Assembly: GCF_012272815.1 (NCBI RefSeq)
Contig: NZ_JAAWWL010000001.1
Span: 894,154-958,153 of the forward strand
Direction of reading: 5' to 3'
Length of the DNA: 64,000 nucleotides
From: Croceivirga thetidis
Lineage (GTDB): Bacteria; Bacteroidota; Bacteroidia; Flavobacteriales; Flavobacteriaceae
In this document: positions 25,025 to 33,068 of the stretch, in pieces
Layout of the letters: each line of letters starts with the position of its first letter
Position numbering within the stretch: the first letter of the stretch is position 1
Program-made: the position numbers and the translations under genes
The notes under the pieces: generated by a model
The model's input: only the letters and a program-made list of their open reading frames with translations
Databases searched by the model: none
Told to the model about the DNA's origin: nothing

Positions 25025-27028
25025 ATGGCAGTATTGGATTCGAAAATTCCATCAGGCCCACTGGCCGATAAATGGACCAAACATAAAAATGAAATTGACC
25101 TGGTTAATCCAGCCAACAAACGAAACATCGATGTTATCGTTGTGGGTACTGGTTTAGCAGGAGGTTCCGCGGCTGCAACCCTGGCAGAATTGGGTTACAA
25201 CGTCAAAACTTTTTGTTATCAAGATTCTCCTAGAAGGGCGCATTCCATTGCCGCACAGGGAGGGGTTAACGCAGCAAAAAATTACCAAGGTGATGGCGAC
25301 AGTGTATACCGCCTTTTTTACGATACGGTAAAAGGAGGCGACTATCGCTCAAGGGAAGCTAATGTGCACCGTTTGGCAGAAGTTTCTACGAATATTATTG
25401 ACCAATGTGTTGCTCAGGGTGTTCCTTTTGCACGCGAGTATGGCGGTCTTTTGGACAATAGATCCTTCGGCGGTGTTTTGGTTTCGAGAACTTTTTACGC
25501 AAAGGGACAAACCGGACAACAATTGCTTTTGGGTGCTTATGCTGCAATGAACAGACAAATTCAACGCGGTAAAATCAAATCGTTCACAAGGCACGAAATG
25601 TTGGATTTGGTTCTTGTGGATGGAAAGGCACGCGGAATTATTGCAAGAAATTTAGTGACTGGAGAAATTGAGCGACACGCTGCACACGCAGTCGTTCTAG
25701 CCACGGGAGGTTATGGGAACTTATTTTTCCTTTCGACTTACTGTATGGGGGCCAATGTAATGGCCGCTTGGAAAGCACATAAGAAAGGTGCGTACTTTGC
25801 TAATCCTTGTTTCACACAAATACACCCAACTTGTATTCCAGTTTCGGGTGACCATCAGTCGAAACTGACCTTAATGTCAGAATCATTACGAAATGATGGT
25901 CGTATTTGGGTGCCAGCAAAGAAAGAAGATGCTGAAGCTATACGAGCTGGAAAATTGAAACCAACCGAGATAGCTGAAGAAGACCGGGACTATTATCTGG
26001 AAAGAAGATATCCAGCATTTGGAAACCTCGTCCCCAGAGATGTCGCTTCTCGAGCAGCTAAAGAACGTTGTGATGCTGGTTTTGGAGTCAATAAAACTGG
26101 TGAAGCAGTTTACCTTGATTTTGATGCAGCCATTATGCGCTACGGTCGTGAAAAGGCTTTGACCTCTGGGATGAAAAATCCTGATGACGCTACCGTTCGA
26201 AAATTAGGTGAAGAAGTCGTAGAGGCCAAGTATGGAAACCTTTTTCAGATGTATGAAAAAATTGTAGATCAAAATCCGTACAAAACCCCTATGATGATTT
26301 ATCCAGCCGTACACTACACTATGGGAGGTCTTTGGGTAGATTACAATCTGATGACCACAATCCCGGGTTGCTACGCGGCCGGAGAAGCAAATTTTAGTGA
26401 TCATGGTGCGAACCGTCTTGGAGCATCGGCACTAATGCAAGGACTTGCCGATGGGTATTTTGTACTTCCTTACACTATTGGAGATTACCTAAGCGATGAT
26501 ATTAGAACTGGACCTATATCCACAGACACCAAAGAATTTGATGAAGCCGAGCAAAATGTTAGGGGCCGAATTGAAAAATTGATGTCTGCAAATGGACTAA
26601 ATTCCGTTGATTACTACCACAAAAAATTAGGTAAAATCATGTGGAATAAATGTGGTATGGCTCGTAATGAAAAGGAATTGAAAGAAGCCGTTAAAGAAAT
26701 TGCAGAGCTACGAAAAGATTTCTGGGAAAATGTAAAAGTTACCGGTGTCGCTGATGGCAAAAACCAAGAATTGGAAAAAGCCGGTCGTGTAGCTGACTTT
26801 CTAGAATTGGGAGAACTTTTTGCACTTGATGCTTTAAATAGAAACGAATCGTGTGGAGGTCATTTTAGAGAGGAATATCAAACCCCAGAAGGTGAAGCTT
26901 TACGTGATGATAAAAATTACAAATATGTTTCTGCCTGGGAATATAAAGGAGAACCAAGTAAAGCCAAACTTCACAAAGAAGACTTGGTTTATGAAAATAT
27001 TGAAGTAAAAACAAGATCTTACAAATAA
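25025..27028 (+). CDS. sdhA: Succinate dehydrogenase/fumarate reductase flavoprotein subunit
   Basis: A 667-residue flavoprotein. The FAD-binding motif [22 protein letters not shown] is at about 37-58. The [21 protein letters not shown] region carries the covalent FAD histidine. The active-site segments [14 protein letters not shown] and [20 protein letters not shown] follow. It oxidises succinate to fumarate in the TCA cycle. It starts three bases after the sdhC stop. Its length fits the larger type found with single-anchor complexes. Confidence 0.98.
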   Translation: MAVLDSKIPSGPLADKWTKHKNEIDLVNPANKRNIDVIVVGTGLAGGSAAATLAELGYNVKTFCYQDSPRRAHSIAAQGGVNAAKNYQGDGDSVYRLFYDTVKGGDYRSREANVHRLAEVSTNIIDQCVAQGVPFAREYGGLLDNRSFGGVLVSRTFYAKGQTGQQLLLGAYAAMNRQIQRGKIKSFTRHEMLDLVLVDGKARGIIARNLVTGEIERHAAHAVVLATGGYGNLFFLSTYCMGANVMAAWKAHKKGAYFANPCFTQIHPTCIPVSGDHQSKLTLMSESLRNDGRIWVPAKKEDAEAIRAGKLKPTEIAEEDRDYYLERRYPAFGNLVPRDVASRAAKERCDAGFGVNKTGEAVYLDFDAAIMRYGREKALTSGMKNPDDATVRKLGEEVVEAKYGNLFQMYEKIVDQNPYKTPMMIYPAVHYTMGGLWVDYNLMTTIPGCYAAGEANFSDHGANRLGASALMQGLADGYFVLPYTIGDYLSDDIRTGPISTDTKEFDEAEQNVRGRIEKLMSANGLNSVDYYHKKLGKIMWNKCGMARNEKELKEAVKEIAELRKDFWENVKVTGVADGKNQELEKAGRVADFLELGELFALDALNRNESCGGHFREEYQTPEGEALRDDKNYKYVSAWEYKGEPSKAKLHKEDLVYENIEVKTRSYK

Positions 27029-27036
27029 CAATTGCT

Positions 27037-27783
27037 ATGAAGATTTATCTGAAGATTTGGAGACAAAAGAACGCTGACACCAAAGGGAGTATGGTTGACT
27101 ATACTCTAGAGGGTGTAGAAAGCGATATGTCTTTTTTGGAAATGCTAGACGTTCTAAATGAAGAATTAATTTCAAAAGGCGAAGAGCCTGTTGAATTTGA
27201 CCACGACTGTCGTGAAGGCATCTGCGGAACTTGCTCATTAATGATAAATGGTCGCCCACATGGGCCTGATTCAAAAATTACGGTTTGTCAATTACATATG
27301 AGGAGTTTTAATGATGGTGATACCATCGTAATTGAACCATGGAGAGCAAAAGCTTTTCCTGTAATTAAGGACCTTATTGTAGATAGAACTGCTTTTGATC
27401 GCATACAACAAGCAGGTGGTTATATTTCAGTCAATACTTCTGGAAGACCTGTTGACGCCAATGCGATTCCAATCGAAAAAGAAGCGGCTGATGCCTCTTT
27501 TAATGCTGCTACTTGTATTGGTTGTGGTGCCTGTGTTGCCGCATGTAAAAATGCCAGTGCCATGCTATTCACCTCGGCCAAGGTTTCTCAATTCGCACTA
27601 TTACCGCAAGGTCGAGTCGAAGCGACCGAGCGTGTATTGAATATGGTGCGTCAAATGGACTTGGAAGGATTTGGAAACTGTACGAATACCGGAGCCTGCG
27701 AAGTAGAATGCCCTAAAGGAATATCATTGGAAAATATTGCCCGAATGAACAGGGAATATTTATCTGCCAGTATAATTGGATAA
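27037..27783 (+). CDS. sdhB: Succinate dehydrogenase iron-sulfur subunit
   Basis: A 248-residue electron-transfer subunit. The N-terminal [2Fe-2S] site is [12 protein letters not shown] with a further Cys downstream. The second site is [13 protein letters not shown] and the last is [17 protein letters not shown], giving the [4Fe-4S] and [3Fe-4S] ligands. It passes electrons from FADH2 in SdhA to the quinone site in SdhC. Its cluster demand links it to the SUF locus. A strong terminator follows. Confidence 0.97.
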   Translation: MKIYLKIWRQKNADTKGSMVDYTLEGVESDMSFLEMLDVLNEELISKGEEPVEFDHDCREGICGTCSLMINGRPHGPDSKITVCQLHMRSFNDGDTIVIEPWRAKAFPVIKDLIVDRTAFDRIQQAGGYISVNTSGRPVDANAIPIEKEAADASFNAATCIGCGACVAACKNASAMLFTSAKVSQFALLPQGRVEATERVLNMVRQMDLEGFGNCTNTGACEVECPKGISLENIARMNREYLSASIIG

Positions 27784-27813
27784 TTTTCTATCCACTTTAT
27801 TTCAAATAGAATC

Positions 27814-27847
27814 AAAATCCCGGATTAATATCTACATCCGGGATTTT
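27814..27847 (+). terminator. Intrinsic terminator of sdhCAB
   Basis: AAAATCCCGGAT-N10-ATCCGGGATTTT is a perfect 12-bp stem followed by TTG, 30 bp after the sdhB stop. Confidence 0.85.
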
Positions 27848-27860
27848 TGTATTTTGGACA

Positions 27861-28331
27861 ATGGCAAAGTCTTATTCTCAAGAACGTATAAAAGTTCCAC
27901 GTTTTAATGAACAATCGGGATTCTATACCACTCCTGAACGCTCAAAGATAATGTCAAAGATTCGAGGCAAGAATACCAAACCTGAACTGGCATTACGAAA
28001 GGCACTTTGGGCTGAAGGCTATCGCTATCGTATCGACTACAAAAAACTGATAGGCAGGCCAGACATCCTTCTGAAAAAACATAAGACTGCCATCTTTATC
28101 GATGGAGAATTCTGGCATGGCTACAATTGGCCGGAACGGAGGGAAAAAATAAAATCAAATCGAGAATTCTGGATTCCAAAGATTGAACGAAATATTCAAC
28201 GTGATTCTGAAGTTAATGCCGAACTCCAAAAATTGGGTTTTACTGTTTTTAGGTTCTGGCAAAAAGAAGTTGACAAAAATCTAGAGTCTTGCCTAACAAA
28301 GGTTTTGAATCACTTAAAGAAAAATAAATGA
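27861..28331 (+). CDS. Vsr-like very short patch repair endonuclease (DNA mismatch nicking)
   Basis: A 156-residue Vsr-family protein. Key segments are TTPERSKIMSKIRGKNTKPELALRKALW, GRPDILLKKHKTAIFIDGEFWHGYNW (catalytic Asp68, Phe84, Trp85, His86) and FRFWQKEVDKN. Vsr normally nicks at T:G mismatches left by cytosine methylation. In Escherichia coli it is zinc-bound through cysteines and His; those cysteines are absent here and the Thr-His pair before the FW pair is replaced by Ile-Asp. No cytosine methyltransferase is adjacent. The stop overlaps the next start (ATGA). Confidence 0.85.
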   Translation: MAKSYSQERIKVPRFNEQSGFYTTPERSKIMSKIRGKNTKPELALRKALWAEGYRYRIDYKKLIGRPDILLKKHKTAIFIDGEFWHGYNWPERREKIKSNREFWIPKIERNIQRDSEVNAELQKLGFTVFRFWQKEVDKNLESCLTKVLNHLKKNK

Positions 28332-29461
28332 CATCAAAGTTGCCCAATGTCGGTCACTCAATTTTTACCACCATTAGTCAATTGGCGAACGAGTACAAAG
28401 CCGTAAATCTCTCACAGGGCTTTCCAAATTTTGATGTTGATCCTAAATTAATTGAACTCGTTTCCGAAGCTTTAAAAAAGGGGCATAATCAATATGCTCC
28501 GATGCAAGGTGATTTTGAATTACGGGAAACCATAGCCCAGAAAATTGAATCGCTGTATGGAAGAGCATATCATCCTGTAAATGAAATTACGCTTACTGCT
28601 GGGGCGACTCAAGCAATATTTACAGCTATTTCGGCTTTTATAAAATCCGATGATGAGGTGATAATTTTTAAACCTGCCTATGATGCCTATGAACCATCTG
28701 TAATCTTGAATGGTGGAAAAATCGTTCCTGTACAATTGAAAAAAGACCATTCGATTAATTGGGAATCATTTAAGGCAGCTTTGAGCTCCAAAACCAAAAT
28801 GGTCATCATTAACTCACCACATAACCCTTCTGGAGCAATTTTGAGCAATGCCGACCTTTTGGAATTGGAAGTAATCCTTAAGGACAGATCAGTAATTGTA
28901 CTCAGCGATGAGGTATATGAACATTTGGTTTTTGATGGTCAGCGTCACGAGAGTATTGCCAGATATCCTGAACTGGCTAAGCGTAGCCTTATCTGTGCTT
29001 CATTTGGAAAGACTTTTCATGTTACAGGATGGAAATTGGGATATTGTGTCGCTCCAAAGGAATTAATGCAGGAATTTCAAAAAGTACATCAATTTGTTGT
29101 TTTTGCAGTGAACCATCCAATGCAAAAAGCAATAGCCAACTATTTAAAAAATGAAGAACACTATTTGCAATTAAACCAATTCTATCAGCAAAAACGGGAC
29201 TATTTTTTGGAAGCAATCAAATCTAGCAGATTCACTTTTTCTCCCGCTTCAGGAACCTACTTTCAACTTTTGCAATATGATAAAATCACAGATGAACCTG
29301 ATATTGAATTCGCTACAAGACTAATTACTGATTATAAGATTGCAAGCATACCAATTTCAGTTTTTAATCATAATGGAATTGACCATAAGCAGCTAAGATT
29401 TTGCTTTGCTAAAACGAACCAAACCTTAGATAAGGCCGCAGAGATATTGAACGCTATTTAA
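28328..29461 (+). CDS. Class I PLP aminotransferase (methionine/kynurenine type)
   Basis: A 377-residue fold type I aminotransferase. Features are NLSQGFPNFD near the start, GATQAIF, INSPHNPSGAIL, LSDEVYEHLVFDG, and SFGKTFHVTGWKLGY, where Lys in FGK is the PLP lysine. The NLSQGFPNFD opening and FGKTFHVTGWK motif are typical of YbdL-like methionine or KAT-like aminotransferases. The exact substrate is not certain. It overlaps the vsr-like gene by four bases, an unexpected coupling. Confidence 0.88.
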   Translation: MTSKLPNVGHSIFTTISQLANEYKAVNLSQGFPNFDVDPKLIELVSEALKKGHNQYAPMQGDFELRETIAQKIESLYGRAYHPVNEITLTAGATQAIFTAISAFIKSDDEVIIFKPAYDAYEPSVILNGGKIVPVQLKKDHSINWESFKAALSSKTKMVIINSPHNPSGAILSNADLLELEVILKDRSVIVLSDEVYEHLVFDGQRHESIARYPELAKRSLICASFGKTFHVTGWKLGYCVAPKELMQEFQKVHQFVVFAVNHPMQKAIANYLKNEEHYLQLNQFYQQKRDYFLEAIKSSRFTFSPASGTYFQLLQYDKITDEPDIEFATRLITDYKIASIPISVFNHNGIDHKQLRFCFAKTNQTLDKAAEILNAI

Positions 29462-30621
29462 CGTAGTGATGCGTTCACTTTTCGCATAAACTCACCGATT
29501 TTACTTGGTTCTAACCAGCGTGTAACCACCACTAAACCGTTTTCTTTATCTACTACTATAAAATTACCTCCGAAACCAGCAGCATAAAAGATGTTTTCAG
29601 ACAGGCCTTCCCAGTGTCGATTTCCTTCTTTTTCGTTCAACCACCACATAAACCCGTAATTTGGATTTGGTTTTGAAGGGGTAACTGCCATTTGAATCCA
29701 ATTCTCACTTATGATTTGTTTTCCATTCCAGTTTCCATCATTAAGAAAAAGCAATCCGAACCTGGCCATATCTTCAGTTGAAATAAAGATGCCTCCACCT
29801 GAGTGACCACCCCCGGTAACAGATTTCATTTTTAATCCGTCTACAGTGGTCCACGCATGTTCATAACCAAACCAACGCCAAGTAGTACTTGCACCTATAT
29901 TATCCATTAGGTTTTCTTTCAGCACTAGGGGCAATGGCTTGCGCCAAACTTGTGTCAATGAATAAGCAAGGACGTTTACCCGAACATCGTTGTATTCCAT
30001 CTTTGTGCCAGGTTCGACCAATTCGCGAAATTTCCAATCGTCTAAATCCCCTTCACGAGGAGGCCGATCAGCCCAATCTTTAATTCCGAAAAGTTCTCCC
30101 GACCAATCAGAGTTTTGTTGCAATAGATTTGCCCATGTGATTTTTTCATTATGAGCGCCACGAAAAGTACCATCCCAAACATATTGTCCTACCTTATCAT
30201 TTACATTAGCTATTAAATTTCGATCTACTGCCAATCCAGCTACAGTAGAAAGAAAACTCTTGGTTACACTAAAAGTCATATCGACCCTATTGATATCACC
30301 CCAGCTCTTTACCAAAAACCCATCTTTGAGAATCATCCCTGCTGGTCCACCTCTTTTTTTTGTTGGCCCCAAAATTTCATGGAATGGTTCGCGCTCAAAT
30401 CCTTTCAAAATTGCCCTTCTTAAATCTCTTGATCCAGAATACTCATTTTCTTCAGCAAAGTTGATTGCTTCAATCAATTTAGAATTATCAAATCCAGCTT
30501 TATCAGTTTCGATAGTTTGCCATTCTTGATTGCGCTCTGGAAAAAATCGTTCTTGTGCGCTAATACAAAATGGAAGCAACAGTAATGCTAAAAGTAGGGT
30601 ACTTGTTCTATTCATTCTCAT
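29458..30621 (-). CDS. Exported class C beta-lactamase-like serine hydrolase
   Basis: A 387-residue protein with a signal peptide (NRTSTLLLALLLLPFCISAQ). The SxxK motif SVTKSFLS near residue 130 carries the catalytic Ser and Lys. The YND in EYNDVRVN is the second motif, and GGHSGGGIFIST the third region. These are of the class C/penicillin-binding fold, used by beta-lactamases, esterases and D-amino-acid peptidases; the substrate is unknown. Start ATG 30621 overlaps the stop of the GNAT gene (ATGA), so the pair is an operon. Confidence 0.85.
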   Translation of the reverse strand: MRMNRTSTLLLALLLLPFCISAQERFFPERNQEWQTIETDKAGFDNSKLIEAINFAEENEYSGSRDLRRAILKGFEREPFHEILGPTKKRGGPAGMILKDGFLVKSWGDINRVDMTFSVTKSFLSTVAGLAVDRNLIANVNDKVGQYVWDGTFRGAHNEKITWANLLQQNSDWSGELFGIKDWADRPPREGDLDDWKFRELVEPGTKMEYNDVRVNVLAYSLTQVWRKPLPLVLKENLMDNIGASTTWRWFGYEHAWTTVDGLKMKSVTGGGHSGGGIFISTEDMARFGLLFLNDGNWNGKQIISENWIQMAVTPSKPNPNYGFMWWLNEKEGNRHWEGLSENIFYAAGFGGNFIVVDKENGLVVVTRWLEPSKIGEFMRKVNASLR

Positions 30622-31133
30622 AGTGTTTTCTTCATTAACCAATCCGTCTGTTTGTCATTCCCAATATAGTATGGGTGTTCCCCAAACTTAACGAATCCAT
30701 TTTTCTGATAAAATTTGATTGCTTTTTTATTTTTCTCCCAAACCCCTAACCAGAGATAATCCTTAAACTTTTCATGACAAAGTTTTTCAACGTTTTTCAA
30801 AATTCTCTTTCCAATGCCTTTTGATTGAAACTCTTTCAAAACGTATATTCGTTCCAATTCAATTCCAACCTGTTCCTTTAACTCGGTTTGAGCATCAAAT
30901 TCATTGATTTTAAAGTAACCAACTATCATATTTTCATTTCTAACAAAAAAGAACGCTGTGCCATTGGTAGTTAATTCTTTACGTAAGGTTTTCATTGAAA
31001 ATGCACTTTCAATATAAGAGCCAAAATCTTCAGGATTATTTTGTGATTTAAAGGCGTCTGTGAAAGTCTTTTTGCCTATTTGTTGAAGTAATTTCAAGGA
31101 GTCAATGGTGACCAATTCGAATTTTAAGTCCAT
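30618..31133 (-). CDS. GNAT family N-acetyltransferase
   Basis: A 171-residue GNAT. The acetyl-CoA loop is seen in RIYVLKEFQSKGIGKRILKNVE (about 93-114), a Q/RxxGxG/A form, and WLGVWEKNKKAIKFYQKNGF follows. The substrate is unknown; relatives act on amino acids, polyamines or protein N-termini. It heads a two-gene operon with the serine hydrolase. A strong terminator lies directly upstream (31152-31183), so its own promoter must lie in the remaining 20 bp or the unit is expressed by read-through. Confidence 0.85.
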   Translation of the reverse strand: MDLKFELVTIDSLKLLQQIGKKTFTDAFKSQNNPEDFGSYIESAFSMKTLRKELTTNGTAFFFVRNENMIVGYFKINEFDAQTELKEQVGIELERIYVLKEFQSKGIGKRILKNVEKLCHEKFKDYLWLGVWEKNKKAIKFYQKNGFVKFGEHPYYIGNDKQTDWLMKKTL

Positions 31134-31151
31134 AGCTCAAAATAGGAAAAC

Positions 31152-31183
31152 AAAAAAGCGAATCCAATTAGATTCGCTTTTTT
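31152..31183 (-). terminator. Intrinsic terminator after small gene B
   Basis: AAAAAAGCGAATC-N6-GATTCGCTTTTTT is a perfect 13-bp stem, T-rich at the end on both strands. On the minus strand it is 17 bp after the 36-codon frame at 31200-31310. It lies upstream of the GNAT start. Confidence 0.8.
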
Positions 31184-31199
31184 GAGCTAGCATAAAGGT

Positions 31200-31310
31200 T
31201 CAAATCATGAACAGCTTTCGTGTTAATACAAAAAGAGCCCTAACATACTGCCCTTTTCGTTTTGATGAAAGATGCTCACTCATCGAATCACGATAGATTG
31301 AATTTTGCAT
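31200..31310 (-). CDS. Candidate small protein B, 36 residues
   Basis: ATG at 31310 opens 36 codons ending in TGA at 31200. The product starts MQNSIYRDSM and ends TRKLFMI. It has a basic middle (SSKRKGQYVR) and an aliphatic last third (ALFVL), suggesting an amphipathic or membrane-associated helix. It resembles the neighbouring 35-codon frame in size, a Ser-x-x-Glu-x-Leu start of the helix and the RKLFM ending. It has a full promoter pattern upstream and a strong terminator 17 bp after the stop. No known family is recognised. It is too short for routine gene finding. Coding function is inferred. Confidence 0.5.
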   Translation of the reverse strand: MQNSIYRDSMSEHLSSKRKGQYVRALFVLTRKLFMI

Positions 31311-31333
31311 CTTACTATTGATTTGGGAACACC

Positions 31334-31364
31334 TAAATCTATTTTAAAACCTTTTAAATTCAAA
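31334..31364 (-). promoter_or_regulatory. Candidate promoter of small gene B
   Basis: On the minus strand TTTG (31364-31361), exactly 19 nt, then TAGATTTA (31341-31334), one mismatch to TAnnTTTG. The leader would be about 17 nt. Confidence 0.6.
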
Positions 31365-31407
31365 AACTATGTTGCAAAGTGATTCGAAACTGTTGTATTC
31401 CATAAAA

Positions 31408-31437
31408 AAAGGACTGAAATACAGTCCTAATTTTTTT
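31408..31437 (-). terminator. Intrinsic terminator after small gene A
   Basis: AGGACTG-N5-CAGTCCT is a 7-bp stem with A-run and T-run on its two sides, so it works on both strands. On the minus strand it lies about 30 bp after the stop of the 35-codon frame. Confidence 0.75.
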
Positions 31438-31462
31438 GTTGAGTAGTGTTGGAAAATCTTGG

Positions 31463-31570
31463 TTATAGCATAAACAATTTTCTGACCAACATCTTAAATC
31501 CGCTATAGAAATCACTGCGGTAGACCTGAAGCTCTTCTTCAACAGATCCTTGATTAAATTTAGAAAACAT
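31463..31570 (-). CDS. Candidate small protein A, 35 residues
   Basis: ATG at 31570 opens 35 codons ending in TAA at 31463. The product starts MFSKFNQGSVEEEL and ends VRKLFML, with LQVYRSDFYSGFKM between. The N-half is acidic and the C-half basic and hydrophobic, suggesting an amphipathic helix. It shares size and the RKLFM-aliphatic ending with small protein B 150 bp away. A -7 box at 31604-31611 and a terminator at 31408-31437 enclose it. No known family is recognised. A 60-codon frame overlapping here in another register runs through the terminator and is not preferred. Confidence 0.5.
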   Translation of the reverse strand: MFSKFNQGSVEEELQVYRSDFYSGFKMLVRKLFML

Positions 31571-31603
31571 TGTTAAGAGTTTTGTAGGTTAAAAATTCTC
31601 GCC

Positions 31604-31635
31604 AAAAGATAAATATCAATTGGGGATTAACCTAA
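31604..31635 (-). promoter_or_regulatory. Candidate promoter of small gene A
   Basis: On the minus strand TTAG (31635-31632), 20 nt, then TATCTTTT (31611-31604). The -7 box has one mismatch; the -33 box matches three of four. Confidence 0.45.
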
Positions 31636-31697
31636 CGTCTTAGCGGATTTTTTATTGCTTTTACCGATAAAATTTGGCTTGAACTTTCACGCAAACG

Positions 31698-32351
31698 TTA
31701 TAGTGCCATTTCAGGTACTTCTGATGGGGTAATCAAGGTGCCTTCAGTTGCATTTTTGATATCTTCCACACTAACCCCAGGGGCCCTTTCCAATAAATGA
31801 AATGCTCCATTTTCCACTCCTAAAACGGCCAAATTGGTTACGATTTTTGTTACACAACCTACTCCTGTAAGCGGAAGGGAACACTGTTGTAGTAATTTGG
31901 ATTTACCTGCTTTGTTGGTATGCATCATTGCTACAATGATGTTATCAGCTGAAGCAACAAGATCCATTGCTCCACCCATACCTTTGACCATTTTACCTGG
32001 AATCTTCCAATTTGCTATATCTCCGTTCTCTGCAACCTCCATAGCACCTAAAATTGTGAGGTCAACGTGTTTTCCACGAATCATACTAAAACTCGTTGCA
32101 GAATCAAAAAAAGAAGCTCCGGGCAAAGTCGTTATAGTCTGCTTTCCGGCATTGATGATATCAGCGTCTTCTTCCCCTTCAAAAGGAAAGGGACCCATGC
32201 CTAAAACACCGTTCTCACTTTGAAATTCAACACTAATATCCTCACGTACAAAGTTGGCTACCAAAGTGGGTATACCAATACCAAGATTAACATAGTAACC
32301 ATCTTTAACTTCCTGGGCTATACGTTTGGCAATTCCGTTTTTGTCAAGCAT
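31698..32351 (-). CDS. scoB: 3-oxoacid CoA-transferase subunit B
   Basis: A 217-residue CoA transferase subunit. The catalytic Glu is in [14 protein letters not shown] (about residue 44-57). [11 protein letters not shown] is also family-like. With subunit A it moves CoA from succinyl-CoA to acetoacetate or a similar 3-oxoacid. The gene overlaps the end of subunit A by 8 bp, so the two are coupled. The exact acid cannot be deduced. Confidence 0.93.
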   Translation of the reverse strand: MLDKNGIAKRIAQEVKDGYYVNLGIGIPTLVANFVREDISVEFQSENGVLGMGPFPFEGEEDADIINAGKQTITTLPGASFFDSATSFSMIRGKHVDLTILGAMEVAENGDIANWKIPGKMVKGMGGAMDLVASADNIIVAMMHTNKAGKSKLLQQCSLPLTGVGCVTKIVTNLAVLGVENGAFHLLERAPGVSVEDIKNATEGTLITPSEVPEMAL

Positions 32352-33051
32352 TATTACGTGTTCTTACCGTTCGTTGTTCGATTCTCTTCTCATATTTCTC
32401 TCCTTGAAAAATACGTTGAACGAAGATTCCTGGTATATGAATTTGATTTGGATCAAGGCTTCCGGCCGGTAGTAACTCCTCAACTTCGACTACTGTTATT
32501 GTGGCCGCTCCACACATACATGGATTAAAGTTTCTGGCAGTGCCCTTAAAAATCAAGTTTCCTGCCTCATCTCCTTTCCAAGCCTTTACAAAAGCAAAGT
32601 CAGCCTTAAACGCCGGTTCTAAAACATGCATTTTACCATCAAACTCACGTGTTTCTTTGCCTTCGGCTACTTCGGTTCCAAAGCCAGCAGGTGTGTAAAA
32701 TGCCGGGAATCCAGCTTGTGCCGCCCTACATTTTTCTGCTAAGGTACCTTGAGGGGTAAGTTCAACCTCTAACTCTCCACTGAGCATTTGACGTTCGAAC
32801 TCATCGTTTTCACCGACATAAGAAGAAATCATTTTTTTTATCTGTTTCTCTTGTAGTAGTAAACCAAGGCCAAAATCGTCAACGCCAGCATTGTTTGATA
32901 TACAGGTCAAATTGTTAACCCCAAGTCTTACCAATTCAGCAATAGCATTTTCAGGAATACCACATAATCCGAAGCCCCCTAGCATTAAAGTCATACCGCT
33001 TTCAACACCAGCTAAAGCTTTATGGACGTCTGCAACAGTTTTCTTAATCAT
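32344..33051 (-). CDS. scoA: 3-oxoacid CoA-transferase subunit A
   Basis: A 235-residue partner of ScoB. The CoA-binding loop [13 protein letters not shown] (residues 25-37) and the segment [23 protein letters not shown] are standard. Together the two subunits activate acetoacetate for use as acetyl-CoA. It lies 18 bp after the PBP1A region on the minus strand; that gene could be part of the same transcript. Confidence 0.94.
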   Translation of the reverse strand: MIKKTVADVHKALAGVESGMTLMLGGFGLCGIPENAIAELVRLGVNNLTCISNNAGVDDFGLGLLLQEKQIKKMISSYVGENDEFERQMLSGELEVELTPQGTLAEKCRAAQAGFPAFYTPAGFGTEVAEGKETREFDGKMHVLEPAFKADFAFVKAWKGDEAGNLIFKGTARNFNPCMCGAATITVVEVEELLPAGSLDPNQIHIPGIFVQRIFQGEKYEKRIEQRTVRTRNNA

Positions 33052-33068
33052 CCTATTTCTACTTTGCG

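Larger units (their letters stand above)
31134..31697. other. Intergenic region of 564 bp with two small transcription units
   Basis: This gap between the GNAT and CoA-transferase genes holds, on the minus strand, two promoter-small-ORF-terminator units; each part is listed separately. Otherwise I see no repeat or larger gene. Confidence 0.7.

Noticed and set aside
31360-31542. A 60-codon minus-strand frame (start MKKSFRSTA) in the GNAT-CoA transferase gap
   Set aside because: It overlaps the better-supported 35-codon frame and runs straight through the terminator hairpin at 31408-31437.
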